Assembly: GCA_937901905.1 (NCBI GenBank)
Contig: CALDIF010000024.1
Span: 10,521-74,520 of the forward strand
Source: an uncultured Porphyromonadaceae bacterium
Lineage (GTDB): Bacteria; Bacteroidota; Bacteroidia; Bacteroidales; Muribaculaceae
Direction of reading: 5' to 3'
DNA: 64,000 bases
Under the pieces are notes generated by a model. The model made no database searches, was not told the DNA's origin, and saw nothing but the letters and a program-made list of their open reading frames with translations. A program made the position numbers and the translations under genes. This document shows, one piece after another, positions 53,377 to 61,272 of this stretch. How positions within the stretch are numbered: position 1 is the first letter of the stretch; every line of letters starts with the position of its first letter.

Positions 53377-53384
53377 CAAAATTA
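53377..53384 (-). promoter_or_regulatory. -7 promoter box of the SGNH/CBM26 gene
   Basis: TAATTTTG on the minus strand with a GTTG at the -33 position (53403-53406, 18-bp spacer). It gives a leader of roughly 40-50 nt and excludes the 53391 ATG. Confidence 0.5.
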
Positions 53385-53524
53385 TCACCACTACAACACT
53401 CGCGCAACAACATCAAACCGAAATCAAAATAATCAAAAACTACAATTTGCTGTTTTACTGTAAATTACACACATCAAAACAGAATAAAAATCAAAGTTTA
53501 ATTATAGTAACAAAGGTCTCCCGC

Positions 53525-55174
53525 TTAACCGGCACTCTTGATGTGTTGCTCAAAAGTTGCAGGCGAAACAGCCTTAGCCTTCATGCGCGAACGGTAAGTA
53601 TAAATCGTAGATAAAGAATTGCGCAAAATTCCGGCAATAGTGGCATTATCGGTAATTCCCAGACGCATCAAAGCAAGGATGCGAAGTTCGGTAGTAAGTT
53701 TCTTTCCTGAAGTCTCGAGCCGGGCATCAGGCGACAATAATTCATTCACATCGGCGACAAAGTCGGGATATATGTTAAGGAACGCCTCATCGAAGTTATC
53801 GTGAAACAATTCAATGCTCTCGCTGATAGCAGAGGTATTCTTGAGTTGTGAATTCAGTTGCTCGAAACGTCTCTCCTTTACCATGCGATACAGTGCGCGT
53901 CGCCATTGATCGGTTCGGTCGATATTCGCGCTGCATAGGGTGAGGAAACGCGCCAAATACTCGTTTTTAATAAGGCTCGTTTGAGCCAAGCGGTCGTTAG
54001 CATCTTTCAATGCGGCTACCGTGTCGTGAAGTTCGTTGTTAATCAATGCAACTTGCCTTGCCGCCTCGCGACGCTTTGCACTTTGTCGGAGCGCAAACAC
54101 TAAAGCCAGCACCAACACCACGGCGACCACAATGACCACAGCAAGCAGCAATAAAGTGCGATTATAGTTGGCGGTGCGGTTGTCGTTATATGCCTTGATA
54201 ATAATAGGAGCCAGTTGAGCCGACTGAATGTTGCGTAACCGGGTGCCGTAGAACATCGCGTCGTTGATGCTGGTGTTCAAGTAGGTGAACGCCCTGTCTA
54301 CATCGCCCTTGTCAAGCAACATCAATGACAAAGCCCTCAAGGACGTGTTCTCTCGGACGCAACCCATCACATCGCTAATCGCACTTTGCAACAAATATTG
54401 CTCCCGCATTTGCTCGTCGCCCTTGCGCTGATAAAAATAGGCCAGTGTACTTGTTATCACCGAGTATTGACGCTCACCTTGCTTCACCGCTTCGAGACGC
54501 CGTGTGAGCAACTCTATAGCCTTATCGACTTCTCCCTGTTCACAATAAGATAACGCACGGGAAAAAGTGCGCCTGTTACTGGAAGGCGGAGCCAAATCAA
54601 TAGTGTGCGCACGATAATACGCAGCACTGTCGGCATAAGCCTGCTCGTAAATCGTGCCTGCAGCGAACTCACCCCTGAACATAAACAACTTGCTGCACTC
54701 ATTATAATACTCGGCACGCAATGAATCACCTAGCGAGTGCTCGTCAATAAGTGCCAACGTTTCGCCCGCTTTGTCGAACATTCCGGCAACCGACTCGATA
54801 TACGCTAATTTGAGGAGACTTGAACTCAAGCGATCGTTATCGTTCAACCGCTTGGCTATCTCTACATTAAGCGAGGCGTAATGGAATGCCGAGTCAAACT
54901 TGAAGGCGATGTACTCGTTATAGAGCCTATCATTGAGAACATACTCATCAAGGGGTGTTAAAACGCCCTTGTGCATCGTGATGTTCAAGTTATCGAGAGC
55001 CTGCTGCTTGGCAAGCGTAATGGAATCTTGGGCGGCAATCAACGCGTCTAAACGTTGATACAACTGCGGAGTGGCCAACGCATTGGAAGCAAGCGCAAAC
55101 AGGGCGTAAACACCGATGAATAAAAATTTCGACAATCTGTCGGCAGACACATCGGTTTTATATTTCGGTTTCAT
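53525..55174 (-). CDS. SusR-type TPR regulator with membrane segment and C-terminal HTH
   Basis: 549 residues. Signal-anchor-like N terminus, periplasmic TPR-like helices (about 40-330), one transmembrane helix (about 343-367, LLLLAVVIVVAVVLVLALVF), a cytoplasmic coiled coil and a C-terminal helix-turn-helix (ELRILALMRLGITDNATIAGIL..). This is the plan of SusR-type (DUF6377) regulators, which activate starch-utilisation genes in response to maltooligosaccharide. The adjacent gene carries CBM26 modules and an amylase lies 22 kb away, so control of those genes is plausible but not shown. Confidence 0.82.
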   Translation of the reverse strand: MKPKYKTDVSADRLSKFLFIGVYALFALASNALATPQLYQRLDALIAAQDSITLAKQQALDNLNITMHKGVLTPLDEYVLNDRLYNEYIAFKFDSAFHYASLNVEIAKRLNDNDRLSSSLLKLAYIESVAGMFDKAGETLALIDEHSLGDSLRAEYYNECSKLFMFRGEFAAGTIYEQAYADSAAYYRAHTIDLAPPSSNRRTFSRALSYCEQGEVDKAIELLTRRLEAVKQGERQYSVITSTLAYFYQRKGDEQMREQYLLQSAISDVMGCVRENTSLRALSLMLLDKGDVDRAFTYLNTSINDAMFYGTRLRNIQSAQLAPIIIKAYNDNRTANYNRTLLLLAVVIVVAVVLVLALVFALRQSAKRREAARQVALINNELHDTVAALKDANDRLAQTSLIKNEYLARFLTLCSANIDRTDQWRRALYRMVKERRFEQLNSQLKNTSAISESIELFHDNFDEAFLNIYPDFVADVNELLSPDARLETSGKKLTTELRILALMRLGITDNATIAGILRNSLSTIYTYRSRMKAKAVSPATFEQHIKSAG

Positions 55175-55207
55175 GACGGTTGGGAGAATGGTGAGTTATT
55201 ACATCTG

Positions 55208-55238
55208 CAAAGGTAATAAAACTATCACGCGCTGCAAA
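55208..55238 (-). promoter_or_regulatory. Promoter of the SusR-type regulator
   Basis: Minus-strand -33 TTTG (55235-55238), 19-bp spacer, -7 TACCTTTG (55208-55215); leader about 28 nt. Confidence 0.75.
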
Positions 55239-55292
55239 AAAAGTGCTTAATAACAAGAATCAAGAATATTAAAGAAAAAAATCTTTAATTAA

Positions 55293-55323
55293 TTTGTTCA
55301 TTCAAGAATAATGACTAACTTTG
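55293..55323 (+). promoter_or_regulatory. Promoter of pckA
   Basis: -33 TTTG (55293-55296), 19-bp spacer, -7 TAACTTTG (55316-55323); leader about 80 nt before the ATG at 55410. Confidence 0.8.
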
Positions 55324-55409
55324 CGGTGGGCTGCAAGACTTCGATGGGTTCCTTGCAGCCACCATAGTACCGTTAATTTTTACAAACAACTTAATATCAA
55401 CAATTTACA

Positions 55410-57026
55410 ATGGCAAAATTTGATAAAAAAGTTTTAGAGCAGTACGGCATCACCGGTGCTGCCGAGGTGTTGTACAACCCCAGTTACGAGGTGCTGTTCA
55501 ACGAGGAAACTCGCGAGGGACTTGAGGGCTTTGATCGCGGTGTCGAAACCGAATTGGGAGCCATCAATGTCATGACCGGCATTTACACCGGTCGCTCGCC
55601 TAAGGACAAGTTCATCGTTGACGATGCAACCAGCCACGACACTGTGTGGTGGACTAGCGAGAACTACCCCAACGACAACCACCGTGCCAGCGAGACAACA
55701 TGGACTGCTGTGCTAGACCTTGCTCGCAAGGAACTGAGTGGCAAGAAATTATACGTTGTCGACGGTTTCTGCGGTGCCAATAAGGACACTCGCATGAAAG
55801 TGCGTTTCATCATGGAAGTTGCATGGCAAGCCCACTTCGTGACCAACATGTTCATTCGTCCGCAAAACGAGGAAGACTTCGACCAAGAGCCCGACTTCAT
55901 CGTTTACAATGCCAGCAAGGCAAAAGTTGAGAACTACAAGGAACTCGGTTTGCACAGTGAGACTGCAGTGGTATTCAACGTGACCAGTCGCGAACAAGTT
56001 ATCCTCAACACATGGTACGGCGGTGAGATGAAGAAAGGTATGTTCTCGATGATGAACTACTACCTGCCGTTGAAGGGTATTGCCGCAATGCACTGCAGCG
56101 CCAATACCGACATGGAAGGCGAGAACACAGCAATCTTCTTCGGCTTGAGCGGAACGGGCAAGACGACATTGTCGACCGACCCGAAGCGCTTGCTCATCGG
56201 CGATGACGAGCACGGCTGGGACGACAACGGCGTGTTCAACTTCGAGGGCGGTTGCTATGCTAAGGTCATCAACCTTGATGCCGAGGCAGAGCCCGACATC
56301 TACGGTGCAATCCACCGCGACGCCTTGCTGGAGAACGTGACTGTCGACGAGGCCACCGGCAAGATTGACTTTGCCGACAAGAGCGTCACCGAGAATACTC
56401 GCGTGAGTTACCCGATTTATCACATCAAGAAGATTGTACGCCCCATCAGCCACGCTCCCGCAGCCAAGCAGGTCATCTTCTTGAGTGCCGATGCTTTCGG
56501 CGTGTTACCCCCCGTTTCCATCCTCGACAAGGAGCAGACCAAGTATTACTTCCTGAGTGGCTTCACCGCCAAACTCGCAGGAACCGAGCGCGGTATCACC
56601 GAGCCGACCCCGACATTCAGCGCATGCTTCGGTCAAGCATTCCTTGAGTTGCACCCCACCAAGTATGCCGAGGAATTGGTCAAGCGCATGGAGCAGAGCG
56701 GAGCCAAGGCTTACCTTGTGAACACAGGTTGGAACGGCACCGGCAAGCGCATCTCAATTCGCGACACTCGCGGTATCATTGATGCAATTCTTGACCACAG
56801 CATTGACGCTGCGCCCACCAAGGTCATTCCGTTCTTCAACTTTGTGGTTCCCACCGAGCTCAAGGGTGTTGACACCGGCATCCTCGATCCGCGCGACACC
56901 TATGCTGACGCCGCCGAGTGGGAGGTCAAGGCGAAAGATCTTGCAGACCGCTTCATCAAGAACTTCAAGAAGTACGAGGACAATGCTGCCGGCAAGGCTC
57001 TTGTGGCTGCCGGTCCGCAGTTATAA
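55410..57026 (+). CDS. pckA: Phosphoenolpyruvate carboxykinase (ATP)
   Basis: Interconverts oxaloacetate and PEP with ATP/ADP. In Bacteroidales it often runs in the CO2-fixing direction toward succinate. 538 residues. P-loop GLSGTGKTT at 245-253, metal-site segment GDDEHGWDD (about 264-272), and ITEPTPTFSACFGQ near 400. Monocistronic: own promoter and own terminator. Confidence 0.97.
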   Translation: MAKFDKKVLEQYGITGAAEVLYNPSYEVLFNEETREGLEGFDRGVETELGAINVMTGIYTGRSPKDKFIVDDATSHDTVWWTSENYPNDNHRASETTWTAVLDLARKELSGKKLYVVDGFCGANKDTRMKVRFIMEVAWQAHFVTNMFIRPQNEEDFDQEPDFIVYNASKAKVENYKELGLHSETAVVFNVTSREQVILNTWYGGEMKKGMFSMMNYYLPLKGIAAMHCSANTDMEGENTAIFFGLSGTGKTTLSTDPKRLLIGDDEHGWDDNGVFNFEGGCYAKVINLDAEAEPDIYGAIHRDALLENVTVDEATGKIDFADKSVTENTRVSYPIYHIKKIVRPISHAPAAKQVIFLSADAFGVLPPVSILDKEQTKYYFLSGFTAKLAGTERGITEPTPTFSACFGQAFLELHPTKYAEELVKRMEQSGAKAYLVNTGWNGTGKRISIRDTRGIIDAILDHSIDAAPTKVIPFFNFVVPTELKGVDTGILDPRDTYADAAEWEVKAKDLADRFIKNFKKYEDNAAGKALVAAGPQL

Positions 57027-57051
57027 TCCTACTGCTTACAACAACTCATCT

Positions 57052-57087
57052 AAGGGTCATCGCCGATATATGGGCGATGACCCTTTT
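57052..57087 (+). terminator. Terminator of pckA
   Basis: Perfect 13-bp inverted repeat AAGGGTCATCGCC (57052-57064) / complement (57073-57085), continuing into a short T run (57084-57087). Confidence 0.85.
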
Positions 57088-57150
57088 AATATAATCGGCT
57101 ATAATCATCGCATTTGCCTTTAAGGTTGCAATCCCGGCAGACGTAAAAAC

Positions 57151-57192
57151 GGTGGGACGCGCCATGCTATCGATAGCATGACACGTCCCACC
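57151..57192 (-). terminator. Terminator downstream of rng
   Basis: Long inverted repeat: outer arms GGTGGGACG (57151-57159) / CGTCCCACC (57184-57192), inner perfect palindrome ATGCTATCGATAGCAT (57164-57179). Confidence 0.65.
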
Positions 57193-57210
57193 GGTAATTT
57201 GGCTCAGACC

Positions 57211-58845
57211 TCAATCGGTCTTGTCGCGGTGATTTTCTCTAGAACGGCGCTCCTTCTTGGTTGATGAGTTTCCGGTGTCCTTTTCCTCCTTGAGGTCAAT
57301 CTCGTTGCCATCGGCATCAATAACACGATAGGCAAGCAAAGCGAGCGACTGGTCAGGCACGAGTTTGAACTTAAGTCCGAACTCATACAACCAACGATAA
57401 TACTCGCTGATGAACCCCTTCTTGAGGTAAGCATCGACATAGGGGTGCACATAGAGTACAAACCCCTTGCAATGCAACGAATTCACCAAATAATCAACCT
57501 TGTCTTTGAGCAAATCGGTAAACAACAGCGAGGGCATTATCTCGCCCTTGCCACCACATGAGGGGCAAGCCTCGGTCGTGACTATATCCAGAGCCGGGCG
57601 CACACGCTGTCGCGTGATTTGCATCAGTCCGAACTTACTTAAAGGCAAGATATTGTGTCGGGCACGGTCGGTAGCCATGAGTTCTTTCATTCGCTCATAA
57701 AGTTGGTTTCGATGTTCGCCCGTTGTCATGTCAATAAAGTCGATGACAATAATTCCGCCCATATCACGCAGCCTTAATTGGCGCGCTATCTCCTCGGCAG
57801 CCAACAGGTTGACATTGAGCGCATTGCTCTCTTGGTCGGTGCCCACGCGCGAGCGATTGCCCGAATTAACGTCAATAACGTGTAAAGCCTCGGTACTCTC
57901 GATAATAATATAGGCTCCGGTGCGGAACGACACTGTCTTCCCGAATGAAGATTTGATTTGCCTCGTAACGCCAAACTTGTCAAACACCGGAATGTCGTCA
58001 CTATAAAGTTTGACGATGTCGTGACGTTCCGGAGCGATGAGACTGACGTAATTGTGGATTTGGTCAAAGACGCCGGCATCGTTCACCACGATGCTTTCAA
58101 AGTCGGGATTGAACACGTCGCGAATTTCACCTACGGCACGACTTTCCTCCTCGTACAGGAGGGTCGGTGCTGTGCTATAGGTCAATTTTGCAACGGCATC
58201 TTCCCAACACTTTATCAGCACGTTCAACTCGGTGTGCAACTCGGCTGCTCTCTTATCTTCAGCACTGGTGCGAATGATGACTCCGAAATTTTTCGGGCGA
58301 ATACTCTCAAGCAGTCGCTTTAGTCTCACTCGTTCAGCATTGTTTTTAATCTTTTGCGACACCGACACCCTGTTGTTAAATGGTATGAGTACCATGAAGC
58401 GTCCGGTGAAGCATATCTCGGTTGTGAGTCGCGGTCCCTTGGTGTTAATAGGTTCTTTGGCAATCTGTACGACCACTTCTTGTGCTTGCTGCAGCACGTC
58501 GGTCACGGTGCCGTGTTTGTCGATATCATCATCGAGCTTGATGTCACTGATAGAGGGGACACGCTCACCGGGTTTCAAAGCCCTGACACGAGCAATAAAC
58601 CGAGCGAAAGAGTTGAACTGTGAGCCGAGGTCAAGATAGTGTAAAAACGCCTCTTTGGGGTGACCGACATTGACAAAAGCGGCATTCAGCCCCGGCATGA
58701 GTTTCTTGACCTTTGCAAGATAGAGGTTGCCCACGGCGTAGGTTTCATCACGCGTCTCTCGCTGGAGCGACATCAATCGACCGTCCTCGAGCAGGGCGGT
58801 TGAAATCGTGGTGGGCGACACATCAACTACAAGTTCACTTTTCAT
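57211..58845 (-). CDS. rng: Ribonuclease E/G family endoribonuclease
   Basis: Single-strand-specific endoribonuclease for rRNA maturation and mRNA decay. 544 residues, RNase G-like length with no large scaffold tail. N-terminal S1 domain (about 30-130, NLYLAKVKKLMPGLNAAFV), 5' sensor and catalytic DNase-I-like region with ALHVIDVNSGN and GGIIVIDFIDM acidic residues, then the Zn-link CPSCGG. The tail is basic and Ser/Lys/Arg-rich. Lies downstream of HU and the tiny basic protein but separated from them by a terminator. Confidence 0.94.
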   Translation of the reverse strand: MKSELVVDVSPTTISTALLEDGRLMSLQRETRDETYAVGNLYLAKVKKLMPGLNAAFVNVGHPKEAFLHYLDLGSQFNSFARFIARVRALKPGERVPSISDIKLDDDIDKHGTVTDVLQQAQEVVVQIAKEPINTKGPRLTTEICFTGRFMVLIPFNNRVSVSQKIKNNAERVRLKRLLESIRPKNFGVIIRTSAEDKRAAELHTELNVLIKCWEDAVAKLTYSTAPTLLYEEESRAVGEIRDVFNPDFESIVVNDAGVFDQIHNYVSLIAPERHDIVKLYSDDIPVFDKFGVTRQIKSSFGKTVSFRTGAYIIIESTEALHVIDVNSGNRSRVGTDQESNALNVNLLAAEEIARQLRLRDMGGIIVIDFIDMTTGEHRNQLYERMKELMATDRARHNILPLSKFGLMQITRQRVRPALDIVTTEACPSCGGKGEIMPSLLFTDLLKDKVDYLVNSLHCKGFVLYVHPYVDAYLKKGFISEYYRWLYEFGLKFKLVPDQSLALLAYRVIDADGNEIDLKEEKDTGNSSTKKERRSRENHRDKTD

Positions 58846-59024
58846 CGCTGAAGGTTGGGATTCTCATTGTTGATATATTAAAATGTCAAAGTATCCGACA
58901 ACACCCTCCGGTGTGTCGCAGGACAAGGATATGACACAATCGCCCCTCAACGGGACGAGCGTGCCTCGCGGGACGGTCCCGGCGACCGCTCAACACGCGC
59001 TGTGTTGAGCGCACACTGCATTAA

Positions 59025-59048
59025 AAAGCGGGCATGGCCGCCCGCTTT
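59025..59048 (-). terminator. Terminator after the HU / mini-protein genes
   Basis: AAAGCGGGC (59025-59033) / GCCCGCTTT (59040-59048), 6-nt loop, 5 nt beyond the stop of the 30-codon gene. Confidence 0.7.
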
Positions 59049-59053
59049 ATTTA

Positions 59054-59146
59054 TCACTTCTTGCTCTTGTGGCGATTCTTACGCAGTCTTTTCTTGCGCT
59101 TGTGGGTAGCCATCTTGTGGCCTTTTCTCTTCTTTCCGCTTGGCAT
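59054..59146 (-). CDS. 30-residue highly basic protein, possible ribosomal protein
   Basis: ORF of 30 codons on the minus strand starting MPSGKKRKGHKMATHKRKKR and ending in KSKK. More than half the residues are Lys, Arg or His. It follows the HU gene by 67 nt and ends 5 nt before a terminator. Near-identical mini-proteins occur in Bacteroidales next to HU. It may be the Bacteroidota-specific ribosomal protein called bL38, or a similar rRNA-binding peptide; I could not confirm which. Confidence 0.65.
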   Translation of the reverse strand: MPSGKKRKGHKMATHKRKKRLRKNRHKSKK

Positions 59147-59213
59147 AAGTCAGAATATATTAAAAGGTGAATTAATAAAAACCGAATAAGTTACGATGTC
59201 GCTCACCCGACAA

Positions 59214-59486
59214 TCACTTGACTTGATCCATAAAGACCTTAGCTGGCTTGAAAGCCGGAATCTTGTGCTCGGGAATAATAATTGTAGTACCCTTGCTGAT
59301 GTTGCGTGCGGTCTTTTGTGAACGCGTCTTGATGATAAAACTGCCGAAGCCACGTAGGTAGACATTCTCACCATTAGCCATAGCGTCCTTAACAGTTTCC
59401 ATGAAACGCTCCACGGTCTCAAGGACGGTGACCTTGTCAATGCCTGTCGATTTAGCGATCTCGCTAACGATTTCTGCTTTAGTCAT
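59214..59486 (-). CDS. hup: HU-family DNA-binding protein
   Basis: Nucleoid-associated, DNA-bending homodimer. 90 residues from the ATG at 59486 (an upstream ATG at 59558 adds 24 non-family residues). N-terminal helices MTKAEIVSEIAKSTGI, the GFGSF turn at about 47-51, and the arm with IPEHKIPAFKPAK, the HU consensus with the proline that intercalates into DNA shifted to the usual place. Confidence 0.95.
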   Translation of the reverse strand: MTKAEIVSEIAKSTGIDKVTVLETVERFMETVKDAMANGENVYLRGFGSFIIKTRSQKTARNISKGTTIIIPEHKIPAFKPAKVFMDQVK

Positions 59487-59738
59487 TTTCGTAAGAATAA
59501 AAATGTATTTGTAAAAAAGATGTTTGTACTTGACACATAAAACAAGACTCAACGGCAAATCGCCGTTATCGTCTTAATTTACAACGATTTAACGCACTTT
59601 TGATTAAAAAACCCGATAAATCGCAGTGCAAATATCGCATTTTTTTTTGACATAGCGAGTAAAATTGCGATTTTTTTGCGAAAAAACTTTGCTTTTAATG
59701 AGTTATCAAGTATAGCGAGCGGCACGAATGCAAGTAAA

Positions 59739-59770
59739 TTTGCAGGGCAAATATAGTTTTAGTAATTTTG
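59739..59770 (+). promoter_or_regulatory. Promoter of the DUF59 gene, nearly leaderless
   Basis: -33 TTTG (59739-59742), 20-bp spacer, -7 TAATTTTG (59763-59770). The ATG is at 59778, so the predicted start of transcription (about 59776) leaves essentially no 5' leader. Confidence 0.75.
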
Positions 59771-59777
59771 CAACATT

Positions 59778-60098
59778 ATGACACAAGAGGAGCGATTGAG
59801 AATAGAAGAAGACATCGTGCGCATGCTCAAGACGGTGTTTGACCCCGAAATACCCGTCAACGTCTACGACCTGGGCTTGATATATCGCATTGATTTACAC
59901 GATGACGGCATGGTTGAGATGGACATGACATTCACCTCGCCCACTTGTCCCGTTGCCGATTTTATCTTTGAGGACGTGAGAATGAAAGTCGAGGGTATCG
60001 AAGGTGTCACGGGACTTAATTTACAATTTGTAACCGACCCCATGTGGACACCCGAGATGGCAACCGAAGAGGCTAGACTGGAAATGGGTTACATGTGA
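59778..60098 (+). CDS. DUF59 (MIP18/SufT-type) iron-sulfur assembly factor
   Basis: 106 residues. It has the MIP18-family pattern VFDPEIPVNVYDLGLIYRI followed by the TFTSPTCPVADFI loop with the conserved reactive cysteine. Relatives (SufT, PaaD, Cia2) help mature Fe-S proteins. No suf genes are adjacent. It probably shares a transcript with the LpxH-like gene 16 nt downstream. Confidence 0.88.
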   Translation: MTQEERLRIEEDIVRMLKTVFDPEIPVNVYDLGLIYRIDLHDDGMVEMDMTFTSPTCPVADFIFEDVRMKVEGIEGVTGLNLQFVTDPMWTPEMATEEARLEMGYM

Positions 60099-60114
60099 CC
60101 GACAGGCAAGCGAC

Positions 60115-60867
60115 ATGAAACGCACGAAGACATATTTTGCAGCGGACATGCACCTCGGGGCACGCTATATCACCGACCACCGCGCTCACGAGGCACGCGT
60201 TACTGCCTTTCTCGACAGCATTAAGGACGAGGCTAAGCGACTTTATCTGCTCGGTGACGTGTTGGACTATTGGTTTGAGTACAATAGTGTCGTTCCTCGC
60301 GGTCATGTGAGATTTTTCGGAAAATTGGCGGAACTTGCCGATTCCGGTGTCGAAATAACGTGGATGACCGGCAATCACGACGTGTGGTTGCGCGACTACC
60401 TGCGCGACGAGATTGGCATGACCGTCGTTACCGGACAACTGACGGTTGACATCAACGGACACCGTTTCCTGTTGTCACATGGTGATGACATAGGTCCTCG
60501 GTCGTGGAACTATCGTTTCATGAAGTGGTGTTTTCTCAATCCCGTTTGCCAATGGTTATATGCCGGCATTCACCCCAACATCAGCCACCGGGTCGCAACA
60601 TCATGGAGCAGTCACAATCGCACGAGCCGCAAGATTGAGCATGAAGCCGATAACATGGCGACAACAGTAGCCATGCTCAATGACGGTATCGAACAAATTA
60701 GCCGAGAGCACCCTGACATCGAATACTTTGTCACCGGTCACCTGCATTGCCCCGGCATCACACACACCGCGAGCGGAGCCACATCGGTGCGCTTGGGTGA
60801 TTGGCTGAACGGCAGCAGCTATGCCGTTTGGGACGGCGAGCAAATCGAATTGACGTGCAACAAATGA
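60115..60867 (+). CDS. UDP-2,3-diacylglucosamine diphosphatase-like phosphatase (LpxH family)
   Basis: 250 residues. All metallophosphatase motifs are present: DMH (D11, H13), LLGDVLDYW (D48), TGNHD (87-89), SHGDD and TGHLHCPG. The family removes UMP from UDP-2,3-diacylglucosamine in lipid A synthesis at the inner face of the membrane. The WF/EYN and H.ISHR.A.. insert resembles the Bacteroidota LpxH/YbbF-type proteins. The assignment to lipid A synthesis is by family, not proven here. Confidence 0.85.
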   Translation: MKRTKTYFAADMHLGARYITDHRAHEARVTAFLDSIKDEAKRLYLLGDVLDYWFEYNSVVPRGHVRFFGKLAELADSGVEITWMTGNHDVWLRDYLRDEIGMTVVTGQLTVDINGHRFLLSHGDDIGPRSWNYRFMKWCFLNPVCQWLYAGIHPNISHRVATSWSSHNRTSRKIEHEADNMATTVAMLNDGIEQISREHPDIEYFVTGHLHCPGITHTASGATSVRLGDWLNGSSYAVWDGEQIELTCNK

Positions 60868-60950
60868 CACAAAACGTGCGGCACGCATGTGGTAAAATAT
60901 CCAATATCGGATATAAAACACCAACGTTTGATAAAAAAACATCAAAAAAA

Positions 60951-60981
60951 CTTGTCAAGTCAAGAAAAAGCAGTACCTTTG
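60951..60981 (+). promoter_or_regulatory. Promoter of the SRP RNA / tRNA-Thr transcript
   Basis: -33 CTTG (60951-60954), 19-bp spacer, -7 TACCTTTG (60974-60981). The predicted start at about 60987 coincides with the 5' base of the SRP RNA helix. Confidence 0.75.
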
Positions 60982-60986
60982 CAACC

Positions 60987-61082
60987 GGGTAAGTCCTACA
61001 CGGCCAGCTCCTGATGAATCCCCCAGGTCTTGACCGAAGCAAGGGTAGTCGGTTGTAGCGGCGCGATGTAGTTCGCTTGCCC
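60987..61082 (+). ncRNA. ffs: Signal recognition particle RNA (small, 4.5S type)
   Basis: 96-nt single long hairpin. Terminal helix GGGTAAG (60987-60993) with CTTGCCC (61076-61082), then CTACA (60996-61000) with TGTAG (61067-61071). The apical part contains CCCCCAGGTC and GACCGAAGCA (61032-61041), like the conserved Ffh-binding asymmetric loops and tetraloop region of bacterial SRP RNA. It acts with Ffh in co-translational membrane targeting. Confidence 0.82.
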
Positions 61083-61086
61083 AAGT

Positions 61087-61160
61087 GCCTCTTTAGCTCA
61101 GTTGGCCAGAGCACGTGATTTGTAATCTCGGGGTCGTTGGTTCGAATCCGACAAGAGGCT
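61087..61160 (+). tRNA. tRNA-Thr (TGT)
   Basis: 74-nt cloverleaf: acceptor GCCTCTT/AAGAGGC with discriminator T, D-arm GCTC/GAGC, anticodon loop TTTGTAA (anticodon TGT) on stem CGTGA/TCTCG with one T-T mismatch, T-arm GTTGG/CCGAC around TTCGAAT. It starts only 4 nt after the SRP RNA and shares its promoter. CCA is not encoded. Confidence 0.95.
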
Positions 61161-61175
61161 CAAAACAAAGTGGGG

Positions 61176-61211
61176 AAAAGCCGCAACACTCGCGAGTGTT
61201 GCGGCTTTTTT
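61176..61211 (+). terminator. Terminator of the SRP RNA / tRNA-Thr transcript
   Basis: Perfect 17-bp inverted repeat centred on CGCG: AAAAGCCGCAACACTCG (61176-61192) / complement (61193-61209), followed by T residues. Confidence 0.85.
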
Positions 61212-61233
61212 GTTTATTCACACCCCGATGCCA

Positions 61234-61265
61234 CTTGCAAAGCCCGTTAAGATTTATTACCTTTG
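61234..61265 (+). promoter_or_regulatory. Promoter of the lipoprotein pair, nearly leaderless
   Basis: -33 CTTG (61234-61237), 20-bp spacer, -7 TACCTTTG (61258-61265). The ATG at 61273 is within about 2 nt of the predicted transcription start. Confidence 0.7.
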
Positions 61266-61272
61266 CCACGTT

